A DNA stretch of 34,357 bases, from NCBI GenBank assembly GCA_031279515.1, contig JAITII010000039.1, positions 1-34,357 on the forward strand, in the 5' to 3' direction. The stretch is from Deltaproteobacteria bacterium (lineage in GTDB: Bacteria > Desulfobacterota > Desulfarculia > Adiutricales > Adiutricaceae). The position numbers and the translations under genes are program-made. Below, in pieces: positions 19,101 through 25,653 of this stretch (within the stretch, counting starts at the first letter, position 1; the number at the start of each line of letters is the position of its first letter). The notes beneath the pieces are model-generated. The model did not search any database and was not told the origin of the DNA. It saw only the letters and a program-made list of their open reading frames with translations.

Positions 19101-19219
19101 TGACAGGTGATAGGGAACTATCCTTGAAAACCGGCATGAACGATCACGTAAATAAACCCATAGATGTCCAGGAACTCTTTAAGACCATAGCCAAATGGCT
19201 GGACCCAAAAAACCAATAA
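16151..19219 (+). CDS. Cytosolic hybrid histidine kinase with PAS-like sensors and two receiver domains
   Basis: The 1022-residue protein has no membrane helix. After a low-complexity Ala/Gly-rich stretch (about 65-115) come three PAS-like segments at about 118-215, 248-362 and 375-480. The HisKA domain carries the phosphoacceptor H511 in NMSHEIRTPMNAIIG. The ATPase domain has the N-box NLISNAIKF (624-632), DTGIGL (660-665) and GGTGLGL (689-695). Receiver 1 (about 745-870) keeps D804 and K859 but lacks the second acidic residue (VDNN) and the usual T/S. Receiver 2 (900-1018) is canonical, with E906-D907, D950, T980 and K1002. No output or Hpt domain is attached, so signal must pass to a partner not in the window. 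The ATG start has a weak ribosome binding site. Confidence 0.92.
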   Translation: MNWSINFSIDDPKGYNISLDSALLAGGRGRIYVLLKYTDPNRAAPRVESQEGQGNIEKERGFDICRAGAESRAEASPAAQALGTGGAGQTIAAGGAARALVQEVAQPEAIPNPVPKVEGNFVFAPGVLTLMGLPEIAPDTGGDFFNDILHPGDGEKFFSLVKRILEGYEGPFSLEHLLWNSRTGTWQRCFTSGSVKVNAKDPLEVSITAVMGIINSSDAYEARINSEKAFTWRRPNPGEGQVLLSKSDHYQLMLDTLPVVCSIWDSNYQQMDCNAAVVPLFRVPDKRTFFDYFPILSPPYQPDGQESDAATLKYLKQAFRDGYAHFEWLYQTLDGDPIQSDVTLVKVSKGGNEVLISYVKDLRELKATEAELERERALLQKILDNSPISFLISVDGLIQFLTPFARKTFGVNINDRVSNIFASTDQAQYVNRMIEKKGKLSWQEVDLLSRHGTRHMLLNAFKTDYVGAIGHMFWLMDITEMAEKERALNIAREEAEASTRAKSEFLANMSHEIRTPMNAIIGLSHLALQTDLTEQQLEYISRTQSAAKALLRIINDILDFSKIEAGRLEIEKVEFNLEDVLTEAIDLQSMRAAEKNLEITLDMTEMHLPTLIGDPVRVSQVLTNLISNAIKFTNKGGVDIRVEFVEEIPNSITVKFTVKDTGIGLSQEQISKLFTPFTQADSSTTRKYGGTGLGLTITKRLVEMMNGQIWCESAVAKGSTFSFTARFELEKPWHKEPKEPFFKGLYAVAVDNNPSALQVLSTNLSVLGFNVMRFISGDAAVNYLRTQGAKPAEDVPRPNLLAVDWDMPGLSGLDTISTLKKDLGPVEGHFEAIVLVNGPVTSQQQEMAESRGVKHILSKPYSLRTLHNFLEEIYANTPVKAKKKVHHADYTDLVAHLKGSKILLVEDNEVNQLVASRILKKAGFKVTIANNGKEGVDKVNEGAYDLVLMDIQMPVMDGLEATQAIRKLPGMAKLPIVAMTAHAMTGDRELSLKTGMNDHVNKPIDVQELFKTIAKWLDPKNQ

Positions 19220-19272
19220 GGGCCAATTTACTAAAAGCCCCCCGGAGCATCTAGCTAAAGGGGGCACTCTAT

Positions 19273-19312
19273 AAAGCTAAAGGGGGGGGCGCATGCGCCC
19301 CCCCTTTAGCTT
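19273..19312. terminator. Bidirectional hairpin between convergent genes
   Basis: The arms AAGCTAAA plus G8 and C7 plus TTTAGCTT meet around CGCATGCG, giving a very stable stem of nearly 20 pairs with one bulge. It sits between the stop codons of the hybrid kinase (plus) and the lipoprotein (minus). Neither side has a long T-run. Confidence 0.7.
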
Positions 19313-19325
19313 AAAGGCATAAAGT

Positions 19326-19847
19326 TTAGCTCTTACCGGGCTGGGCCAAAGTCCCAGGGGCAGAGGGTTTGGGATTAAAAAATTGGGTGCAGATCCCAAA
19401 TTTATCCACCCAGGCCGGGGTAACGGTGCCGTCCGGGGCTACAATCATATAGGTGCGGCAGCGGTAGCGATGAGAATCATAGGGACCATACCAAATGGGC
19501 CAGCCGTAGAATCTGTAGCCAAAGGGCGGGCCGTAGTCCGCATCCACGGTGTAGGTATCTATCCAGATAAATCTCTTGCCGGGTTTTCCATCGGTTTCAT
19601 TGTCCACCCTGTCGGGAAAGCCCCATTCAGCTAAGAGTTCCGTTACATTGCGGCCCTTCCAGGACTCTAAGGCCCGGATCTGGGGTTGGGAGTAGAACTT
19701 TTCCGGTATGCCCAGACAGTCTTCGGATACCGGGGTGCACTTGCCGCTCAAAGAGACGCCGTCAGCTGCTGTAGTTACGCAGCCATTAAGTATCATTGGC
19801 AGCGCCATAAGGGCAAGGAGGCTGGGGATAAGATAGAAGCTACGCAT
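19326..19847 (-). CDS. Lipoprotein, conserved hypothetical
   Basis: The signal peptide ends in the lipobox L20-N-G-C23, so the mature protein should be a lipid-anchored envelope protein of about 150 residues. The segment at about 60-100 (ELLAEWGFPDRVDNETDGK followed by RFIWIDTYT) resembles the repeated WG-x-P motif of small outer-membrane lipoproteins of the SmpA/OmlA-like fold. This is a similarity of pattern only. The middle is rich in Tyr, Pro and Trp (YGPPFGYRFYGWPIWYGPYD), and two further cysteines (YRC, GIC) might pair. The ATG has a perfect AGGAGG. It lies ten bases after a second lipoprotein gene, forming an operon on the minus strand. Confidence 0.8.
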   Translation of the reverse strand: MRSFYLIPSLLALMALPMILNGCVTTAADGVSLSGKCTPVSEDCLGIPEKFYSQPQIRALESWKGRNVTELLAEWGFPDRVDNETDGKPGKRFIWIDTYTVDADYGPPFGYRFYGWPIWYGPYDSHRYRCRTYMIVAPDGTVTPAWVDKFGICTQFFNPKPSAPGTLAQPGKS

Positions 19848-19856
19848 CCTTTCCTC

Positions 19857-20300
19857 CTATGGCAAAACCTGGCATTCAGCCAGAAAGATGGTGTCCTCGC
19901 TAGAGGAAAAGTAGACAAATCCAGCTACTGTCACATTTTGGCCCACAGTAACAAGGGGTGCTCCCTGTGGGATCTCGCGGGCACAGTAGAGTAGAACACT
20001 AGGCGAGCTACTTACTTCTTTAGGGTCATTGGAGGCTAATCTTATAAGCTCCTTATTTAAAGGTCCTCCCCTGTAACTTGCTAGCACATAGCCAGTGACC
20101 CTTACCCCGTCTGGATAGAGCTTGGAGGGGTTAGAGTCATTTGCCAATAAGCCCCCCAGAGAGGCCACAGTTGTGTCAAAGGTTTTTTCCGGATAGAGGG
20201 TACGCCGTTCGTAAGGTTTTCCGGCTTGACAGCCGGAAAGGAGTAGTGAACCTAGAAGAACCAGGGTTCCCAAGGCTAAAAATAGAGGTCTTCCACTCAT
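19857..20300 (-). CDS. Lipoprotein with probable OB-fold domain
   Basis: From the ATG at 20300 the protein begins MSGRPLFLALGTLVLLGS and has the lipobox L-S-G-C at about 21-24, so a lipid-anchored product of about 124 mature residues is expected. I preferred this ATG to an in-frame TTG at 20342 because it gives a normal signal peptide. The mature part reads as alternating beta strands (VRVTGYVLASY, VTVAGFVYFSS, DTIFLAECQVL), the pattern of an OB-fold of the tRNA_anti-like type; in lipoproteins the ligand is unknown. Two cysteines remain near the C-terminus. It is the first gene of the lipoprotein pair. Confidence 0.7.
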   Translation of the reverse strand: MSGRPLFLALGTLVLLGSLLLSGCQAGKPYERRTLYPEKTFDTTVASLGGLLANDSNPSKLYPDGVRVTGYVLASYRGGPLNKELIRLASNDPKEVSSSPSVLLYCAREIPQGAPLVTVGQNVTVAGFVYFSSSEDTIFLAECQVLP

Positions 20301-20447
20301 TAGTGCTGTCACTTTATGTATTGGAACCTTTCCCAGGAGCAAAAGGCGCCCGGCGTGTGAGGGTTTATTGGGGGTACTAGTTAAAGGCCCTTGTTTAAGG
20401 CAAAGACCAAATTAATGTCGGGCCTAAATGGAGGCTACTAAATTTTA

Positions 20448-20505
20448 CCTAGGGCCACATATTATGCCCCCATATCTTAGATATTGTACTATTTTTGGCC
20501 CTAGG
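20448..20505. repeat. Inverted repeat with 38-base loop
   Basis: Perfect ten-base arms CCTAGGGCCA and TGGCCCTAGG enclose a 38-base AT-rich loop. It could be a transcript hairpin or the remains of a mobile element end. Confidence 0.4.
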
Positions 20506-20595
20506 GGGCAAATAGGCTCCAAGTTAGAGCTCTATAGTTAAGGCCAGGGCCGGTTTAGTGAAAGCTCTAAAAGATACGCGCCTGGGGCAAGCAAA

Positions 20596-20649
20596 TTTCA
20601 AGGCTCTCAAGGCTTTCAAGGCTCTCTAAGCTTTCAAGGCTCTCTAAGC
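20596..20649. repeat. Tandem repeat, 18-base unit, three copies
   Basis: Units lie at 20596-20613, 20614-20631 and 20632-20649. The last two are identical (TTTCAAGGCTCTCTAAGC) and the first differs at two bases; a further TTTCTAGC fragment follows. The array ends 43 bases before the start codon of the small reading frame. Confidence 0.85.
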
Positions 20650-20692
20650 TTTCTAGCCTAGGGACATTTACAAGGCAAAAGAGGATTTAGTC

Positions 20693-20833
20693 ATGGAGCT
20701 TGCCAAGAAGAGGAAAAACTCCCATAATTATAGAGCTTATAGCCGCAAGGTATTAATATATGCGGCTTTTTCGGACTCTTTGGCCAGAGATAAGCTTGTG
20801 GCCAATTTTTTTTCCTATTTAAATAGCTTATAA
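20693..20833 (+). CDS. Possible small basic protein, 46 residues
   Basis: The ATG has AGAGGA at an ideal distance of seven bases, one of the best ribosome binding sites in the window. The product begins MELAKKRKNSHNYRAYSRKV and is rich in Lys and Arg in its first half, with an amphipathic second half (DKLVANFFSYLNSL). No family is recognised. A terminator-like hairpin with a T-run (20741-20771) sits inside the frame, which is odd for a gene and might mean that the frame is incidental or controlled by attenuation. It is preceded by an 18-base tandem array and followed by an 8-base array. It lies upstream of the DUF2156 gene in the same direction. Confidence 0.35.
   Translation: MELAKKRKNSHNYRAYSRKVLIYAAFSDSLARDKLVANFFSYLNSL
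20741..20771 (+). terminator. Terminator-like hairpin inside the small reading frame
   Basis: Seven pairs AGCCGCA (20741-20747) / TGCGGCT (20761-20767) are followed by T5. If functional it would stop transcripts before the DUF2156 gene. Confidence 0.5.
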
Positions 20834-20887
20834 GCTATAAGCTTATAAGCTAAAGGGCTAATAGGCTAATAGGCTAATAGGCTAATA
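20825..20887. repeat. Palindrome pair and 8-base tandem repeat
   Basis: Two copies of the palindrome AGCTTATAAGCT (20825-20836 and 20840-20851) are followed by four copies of GGCTAATA (20856-20887). The array lies in the region ahead of the DUF2156 gene; slippage could change promoter or leader length. Confidence 0.8.
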
Positions 20888-20949
20888 GGCTTATAGACAA
20901 AGAAGATCCAAGTATTTATCCAAATATATCTAGAGGAAATGACTATTCC

Positions 20950-21846
20950 ATGCCTTTCATTCCACTTACTATAGAGCATAGGCCCATTTTTCGGGACTTT
21001 GAAAAGAAATTTCCGCTTTTGGGCTCGGATCCTAATTTTACTAATATGTTCATCTGGATGAACTATTATCACTTCAGGTGGGCACAACAGGCTGATAGCC
21101 TCTGCGTCATAGCCAGTCCCCAGGGGGCAAGGAACTTCTCCTTTGCGCCTCTAGGGGACTTTACAGACTTAAAGGCCTGGGATCTAATTTTAGACAATAT
21201 GGAAGATCCTTACTTTTCCAGGGTCCCAGACCATATTGCCAAGTTCATTATAGAAAAAAGACCCAATTGGTCAGTCGTGCCGGACAGGGACAATTCAGAT
21301 TATATCTACCTAGGCGATAAGCTAAGGACCCTGTCGGGCAGGGCTATGCACCAAAAGAAGAATCATTTCAACTATTTCCGCCAGAACTATAACCATACCA
21401 CCTTACCTATTACCCCCTCTCTCTTTGACGAGCTCTTGGAGGTGGAAGATAAATGGCTCACCTTAAAGCTGGAAAGGGGTGGTGAAGGCTCTCAATTTAC
21501 TATGGAAAAGGAGGCCATCCACAATATTCTGTCCAATTTTCAGACCCTTGAGGTCAAGGGAGTGGCAGTAAAGGTGGATGGCCGCATCGAGGCCTTTTCC
21601 ATAGGGGAGATGCTTTCAGAGGATACTGCTGTGGTCCATGTGGAAAAGGGAAACCCTGAGATCCGGGGGATCTACGTGGCCCTATGCTCAGCCTTTTGTT
21701 CCCTCATCTACCCGGAGGCAACCTATATTAATAGAGAGCAGGACCTGGGCCTGCCTGGCCTCAGGCGTTCCAAGGAATCTTTAAAGCCCTTGCGCCTGGT
21801 GGATAAATTCCATATAGAGCCTATTAAGCCAAGCGCCATTGGCTGA
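20950..21846 (+). CDS. DUF2156 (phosphatidylglycerol lysyltransferase C-terminal-like, GNAT fold) protein
   Basis: The N-terminal signature (PLTIEHRPIFRDFEKKFP, then DPNFTNMFIWMNYYHFRW) and the later segment VKVDGRIEAFSIGEML ... VHVEKGNPEIRGIYVALC fit DUF2156, the GNAT-like domain also found at the C-terminus of MprF/lysyl-phosphatidylglycerol synthases. No membrane domain is attached, so this is the soluble stand-alone form. It probably moves an acyl or aminoacyl group, with substrate unknown; the ending INREQDLGLPGLRRSKESLK is typical of the family. The length (298) is normal. The ATG has a GAGGAA rather far upstream (12-13 bases). It is followed by the LysM/proB pair in the same direction after 180 bases. 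Confidence 0.85.
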   Translation: MPFIPLTIEHRPIFRDFEKKFPLLGSDPNFTNMFIWMNYYHFRWAQQADSLCVIASPQGARNFSFAPLGDFTDLKAWDLILDNMEDPYFSRVPDHIAKFIIEKRPNWSVVPDRDNSDYIYLGDKLRTLSGRAMHQKKNHFNYFRQNYNHTTLPITPSLFDELLEVEDKWLTLKLERGGEGSQFTMEKEAIHNILSNFQTLEVKGVAVKVDGRIEAFSIGEMLSEDTAVVHVEKGNPEIRGIYVALCSAFCSLIYPEATYINREQDLGLPGLRRSKESLKPLRLVDKFHIEPIKPSAIG

Positions 21847-21894
21847 AAAGGGAATGATAGCTTTGGGGCAGCCTTTGGGCATCATTATTAAGCT

Positions 21895-21923
21895 TTGTCT
21901 TTTCCTCCATTTTATTGTATTAT
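21895..21923 (+). promoter_or_regulatory. Sigma-70 promoter of the LysM-proB pair
   Basis: TTGTCT (21895-21900), a 17-base spacer and TATTAT (21918-21923) match the consensus reasonably well. The start near 21930 leaves a leader of about 97 bases. Confidence 0.5.
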
Positions 21924-22026
21924 AGATTGGCCATGAACCAATATTACCGGGATCTTTTTTAAAAGACGCATAAAGATTGCGGGTCTATAGGCAAACGGGC
22001 AAAAAGTCCAGTAAGGGGACAATTTT

Positions 22027-22497
22027 TTGCAAAGGCTCCTTTTAATTCTTTTAATCTTCTTATTTTCTGCCTGTTCCTCGGTGTCGGAAGAGGAAAAGGA
22101 GAAGCTGCGCGCCGAGACCGAGGCCCTAGCCGCGGAACTGGGGCAGTTGCGCCAAGAGGCGGTGATTTTAGATAGGGCCCTTACCAATGTCTACAAGGAA
22201 AAAGACAGGGTTGTAGACCAGATAAACAATCTCTCGGGGGCCGGGGGCGCACAGCCCCAGAATCTGGCGGGCATGCCCATAGGAGGGCCTGCCGCAATAG
22301 CCCAAGACTCTCTCCCCGGCGGTGCTTCAGATGGGCAGACCGGGCCCCGTAAATATATAGCCCAAAGGGGTGACACCCTTTCCCAGCTGGCCAAGGATAA
22401 CAACACCACTGTACAGGCCATCGTGCAGCTGAATCCTTTTTTAAACAACAGGGAAGGCTATATGGTTTGGGAGCGGGATGAGCTCTTGCTCCCCTAG
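22027..22497 (+). CDS. LysM-domain lipoprotein
   Basis: A short signal peptide ends in the lipobox L-F-S-A-C16. The mature protein starts with a highly charged coiled coil (about 20-72), then a Gly/Pro-rich linker, and ends with one LysM domain at about 108-156 (YIAQRGDTLSQLAKDNNTTV ... WERDELLLP). It is therefore likely to be a lipid-anchored protein that binds peptidoglycan. No hydrolase domain is present. The start is TTG, chosen because AAGGGG lies eight bases upstream and because the signal peptide begins directly there. proB follows 26 bases after the stop, so the two are probably cotranscribed, although no functional link is evident. Confidence 0.82.
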   Translation: MQRLLLILLIFLFSACSSVSEEEKEKLRAETEALAAELGQLRQEAVILDRALTNVYKEKDRVVDQINNLSGAGGAQPQNLAGMPIGGPAAIAQDSLPGGASDGQTGPRKYIAQRGDTLSQLAKDNNTTVQAIVQLNPFLNNREGYMVWERDELLLP

Positions 22498-22523
22498 GAA
22501 AGAAGCTAATCCAATCAAGAAAA

Positions 22524-23699
22524 ATGTCAGTAAGGCCCACATCTATGGAACAGAGCCGAGTTGATTTTAAAAAAATCCGCCGGGTGGTGGTGAAGATAGG
22601 AAGTCATACCATTTGCAATGACCAGGGACTGGCCAATGACAGGCTAAGGGCCCTTGCCGGACAGGTGGATCTCTTGCGGCGCCGGGGCATGGAAGTGGTT
22701 TTGGTTTCCTCCGGGGCAGTGGCTGCTGGCAAGAAAAAAATGAAGAGCTTTGCTATGGAGCCAATTACCCTGAAAAAGAAGCAGGCCTTGGCAGCCATAG
22801 GGCAGGTATCACTTATGTCTGCCTGGAGCAAGGCCTTGGCAGCCCACGACCTTAAAGTGGCGCAGATACTTTTAACCGCTGACGATTTAGCCGATCGCCA
22901 CCGTTTCATTCACGCCAAAAACACGCTTTTTACCCTCTTGGAGATGAATGACGTCATCCCCATCATAAATGAAAATGACACAGTTGCCTTAGAGGAGCTG
23001 AAATTCGGGGATAACGACACCCTGGCGTCCCTTGTGGCCTCCCTTGCTGAGGCGGATATCTTTGTAAACCTTACGGATTTAGACGGGCTCTATGAAACGG
23101 ATCCCCGCAAGGATGCAAATGCTGTACTAATAAAGTACGTGGAAAAGGTAAGTCAAACTGTCATCTCCAAGGCAGGAAACGTTGGAGGCAGCACCATGGG
23201 TACAGGCGGCATGCGCACCAAGGTGCGCGCCGCAGGAAGACTTGCTGAAAGGGGCATGCCCAGCATCATAGCCAATGGCCTTACCCGGGATATCCTCCCC
23301 AGACTCATGGAAGGAGAGGAACTGGGTACCTTCTTTAAGCCCTCGGCTAAACCCCGGGGCGCACGGAAGCATTGGTTGGCCTTTGCCGCCAGACCCAAGG
23401 GAAAGCTCCTGGTGGACCAGGGGGCGGCCAAGGCCCTTCAAGAACAGGGCAAGAGTTTACTGCCCAAGGGCATCAAGGACCTGGAAGGAGACTTTGTAGC
23501 TGGGGACGCCGTTACCATAGTCGAAAGCAGCTCCGGGGGCGCCTTGGGCGTGGGGCTAGTAAATTACCCTTCAGTTGAGGTCCGGCACATCATGGGGCGG
23601 GGCAGTAAAGAGATCCAGGACATCTTAGGCTTCTGCCATTCAGAAGAAGTAATCCACCGCGACAACCTAGTTATCTTTGACAAGGTGGCAGAAGTTTAA
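22524..23699 (+). CDS. proB: Glutamate 5-kinase (ProB) with PUA domain
   Basis: The enzyme phosphorylates glutamate with ATP, the first step of proline synthesis. The amino-acid kinase domain spans about 18-265: VVVKIGSHTI near the N-terminus, VLVSSGAVAAG, ENDTVALEELKFGDNDTLAS, LTDLDGLYETDPR and GTGGMRTKVRAA are all family hallmarks. A PUA domain follows at about 290-375. The length is that of full-size bacterial ProB. The start is uncertain: ATG 22524 has a poor ribosome binding site, while ATG 22545, which matches the usual N-terminus better, has TAAGG nine bases upstream. The usual partner proA is not in the window. Confidence 0.95.
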   Translation: MSVRPTSMEQSRVDFKKIRRVVVKIGSHTICNDQGLANDRLRALAGQVDLLRRRGMEVVLVSSGAVAAGKKKMKSFAMEPITLKKKQALAAIGQVSLMSAWSKALAAHDLKVAQILLTADDLADRHRFIHAKNTLFTLLEMNDVIPIINENDTVALEELKFGDNDTLASLVASLAEADIFVNLTDLDGLYETDPRKDANAVLIKYVEKVSQTVISKAGNVGGSTMGTGGMRTKVRAAGRLAERGMPSIIANGLTRDILPRLMEGEELGTFFKPSAKPRGARKHWLAFAARPKGKLLVDQGAAKALQEQGKSLLPKGIKDLEGDFVAGDAVTIVESSSGGALGVGLVNYPSVEVRHIMGRGSKEIQDILGFCHSEEVIHRDNLVIFDKVAEV

Positions 23700-23715
23700 A
23701 AGGCGCCCTTTTTTT
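23698..23715. terminator. Short hairpin with T-run between convergent genes
   Basis: AAAAGG / CCTTTT with a three-base loop runs into seven T directly at the proB stop codon. The gene on the other strand ends 18 bases further on. Confidence 0.45.
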
Positions 23716-23732
23716 CTGGAACAAAAAAGCTA

Positions 23733-25142
23733 TTACCACCTATGGGTTCCGCACTTAGTACAGTAGGACCTAGAAACCCCTGGGCATAAGGTGCCACCAC
23801 AGAGTACCCAATCTTCTACGCCCCCACGGGGGCATGCTGGAGTGCCGCAGCCTCCAGTTGTGACCCATTCATGGGTGCAGCTTATAAAACAACACCGGCA
23901 AGTTTCCAAAGTCCCAGAGTAGCCAAAATCATGGCCATGTAATTTACAGAGGTATTTTCTTACTTGGGAATTCTTGGCATATAAGATAAGCTCTTCTTTA
24001 TCTAGCTGGCCACAATTTGAAAGAATTTCGGCAGCCGCAATGGCCATTTTAGTATCACAATCTGAAAAGGCAAGTTCCTTAAGATACTTTCTATCCAAGA
24101 GTTTTGCAATACTATTTTTCAATACTTTATTATCTGAGTCTATAAAAACCTCTAAAAATAGTTCATTGTCCTTTAATAAGTCCATCATTTCTACAAGACT
24201 TAAAGATAGGCCGTCCTTTATATCTATCAAATCATCATAGCTAGCATATTCAATATGTAAAAGAAAAGATAGAAGGTCATTTTTTGCTTTTTCTATCATA
24301 ATCTCGTCATTAATAAGTTTGGCCAATCTATAAAGATTAAATGGACTTTTTGTCTTTGCTGCTAGTTGAATAAGATCAGGGGCTATGATAGATCTCTGGG
24401 ATAATTTAGAAGCAGCATAAATTTTAGTGTTAATATTTGGCGAGGCATAAAATACTTCTTTAATCTTGTCTTCAAGACCAATTTCGTCTTCAAGACTAAT
24501 TTTGTCCAAAGCATAATGAGAAGCCCAGTAGCTATTAGAATTTTTTGCAACTTCTAACAGGGAACTTATATTAATTTTAGCTACTATGGCCTTACTTATG
24601 GCCTTTATTTGCCCAGCATCCAATGCTAGATTCAGATACAATTTTTGGGCTAGTGCTTTATTGGCTATTCTATCGGCTGCTTCTAAGCGAAGACCTATAG
24701 GAAGCTCTACGCAAAGGGCAATTTCTGCTATACTCTTATCACTATTTAGATTTTTTATTGCCTCAGACTTTACAGAGTCAATAGTATTTTTGTCTAAAAT
24801 AATCTTCTTTAGTTTTTCCTCGTTATGTATCTTTTTAACTGCCCAGGTCCCTACCTTTTTACCAGTACTCATCCAAAGTGGATAACGAAAAAGGCAGTAA
24901 AAAGTAACTGCAAAAGAGATAAACTTATTTGCGAAAAGCATAATAATAATTGTTGCAAATATTAAAGACAGCGTAGCTATGGCGCAAATGATAAGAGTTT
25001 TATAAGCCCCATAGTCGCCATTAATCAAAGAGCCGGTTAAATACACTAGTAAGGCCATTAGTGCTAGGCCTATGAGCACAGATTTGCCCCTTTGCAAAAA
25101 GAAGTCCGGCTCATCATTTTTATATATCTTTCTTGTGAACAT
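23733..25142 (-). CDS. Membrane protein with alpha-repeat domain and C-terminal zinc-ribbon-like Cys cluster
   Basis: I do not recognise a named family. Two to three hydrophobic segments lie at about 21-40, 48-70 and 72-90. They are followed by about 300 residues of helical, HEAT-like repeats (for example SEAIKNLNSDKSIAEIALCV and RLEAADRIANKALAQKLYLN). The last 70 residues are Cys-rich, with CRCC, GGCGTPACPRGG, LCGGTLC and YCTKCG, probably binding two or more zinc ions. The coding sequence is clearly more AT-rich (many AAA, ATA and TTA codons) than its neighbours, which suggests recent acquisition. The ATG is preceded by GGTGG within a 26-base tandem repeat. The gene is convergent with proB and has no operon partner. 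Confidence 0.72.
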   Translation of the reverse strand: MFTRKIYKNDEPDFFLQRGKSVLIGLALMALLVYLTGSLINGDYGAYKTLIICAIATLSLIFATIIIMLFANKFISFAVTFYCLFRYPLWMSTGKKVGTWAVKKIHNEEKLKKIILDKNTIDSVKSEAIKNLNSDKSIAEIALCVELPIGLRLEAADRIANKALAQKLYLNLALDAGQIKAISKAIVAKINISSLLEVAKNSNSYWASHYALDKISLEDEIGLEDKIKEVFYASPNINTKIYAASKLSQRSIIAPDLIQLAAKTKSPFNLYRLAKLINDEIMIEKAKNDLLSFLLHIEYASYDDLIDIKDGLSLSLVEMMDLLKDNELFLEVFIDSDNKVLKNSIAKLLDRKYLKELAFSDCDTKMAIAAAEILSNCGQLDKEELILYAKNSQVRKYLCKLHGHDFGYSGTLETCRCCFISCTHEWVTTGGCGTPACPRGGVEDWVLCGGTLCPGVSRSYCTKCGTHRW

Positions 25143-25143
25143 C

Positions 25144-25221
25144 TTGCCACCAGGGTCTATTTCTATATTTTGCCACCAGAGTCTAGTTTTACATTTTGCT
25201 ACATTCTGCTACTTTATCTCT
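25144..25221. repeat. Tandem repeat, 26-base period, in the leader of the zinc-ribbon gene
   Basis: Copies begin at 25144 and 25170, both with TTGCCACCAG and then a matching pyrimidine-rich stretch, and a decayed third copy begins at 25196 (TTGCTACATT). On the minus strand each copy carries GGTGGCAA, so the ribosome-binding region of the gene is itself repeated. Confidence 0.75.
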
Positions 25222-25297
25222 TGGGGGCTTTTCCCATAAGAAGAGATTTTAGCTATCCAAAAAAAGAATTTTTAATAGCTAGCTAGTAGCTATATCT

Positions 25298-25326
25298 AAC
25301 ATATCTAGGGAAAAATAAAAAGTCAA
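25298..25326 (-). promoter_or_regulatory. Possible promoter of the zinc-ribbon membrane gene
   Basis: On the minus strand TTGACT (25326-25321) and TATGTT (25303-25298) are spaced by 17 bases. The leader would be about 150 bases and would include the 26-base repeats. Confidence 0.35.
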
Positions 25327-25653
25327 TAAAAAATGTTATAAATAATCTTGTAAGATAGAGTTTCCTTAAGCGCCCTAAGAGGCAAGAAAACCAGCTTTGT
25401 GGGTTTACAAATTTCCTGCAAAAACGATTAAGTTTATAGTTAGGGGCACAAGAGAAGAGCGTATAAAAGATTGATATTTTAGAGAAAGACTATTTTTAGG
25501 CTAAAAGAGAAAAAATGATTAGCTTCTTGGAAGCTTGGAAGGCAAAATTTTTGGGGTCATAATAGGGCAAACTCCTTTTAAAACCGGCGGTTGCTTGCCA
25601 CGGGTTGATTTTGGTAAAATAGTCTAAAATTAACCTTAGCTGTAGGTCAAGAT

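Larger units (their letters stand above)
20301..20692. other. Spacer with inverted and tandem repeats
   Basis: An inverted repeat CCTAGGGCCA (20448-20457) / TGGCCCTAGG (20496-20505) and an 18-base tandem repeat at 20596-20649 are the only clear structures. No gene longer than the small frame that begins at 20693 is seen. Confidence 0.55.
25143..25653. other. Divergent spacer
   Basis: It contains the 26-base tandem repeat at 25144-25221, a possible minus-strand promoter at 25298-25326 and AT-rich sequence. A plausible but weak plus promoter (TTGCTT, 18 bases, TAAAAT) lies near 25590-25621. No gene is seen. Confidence 0.5.

Noticed and set aside
20596..20649. CRISPR array
   Set aside because: Units are directly adjacent with no spacers and no cas genes are near.
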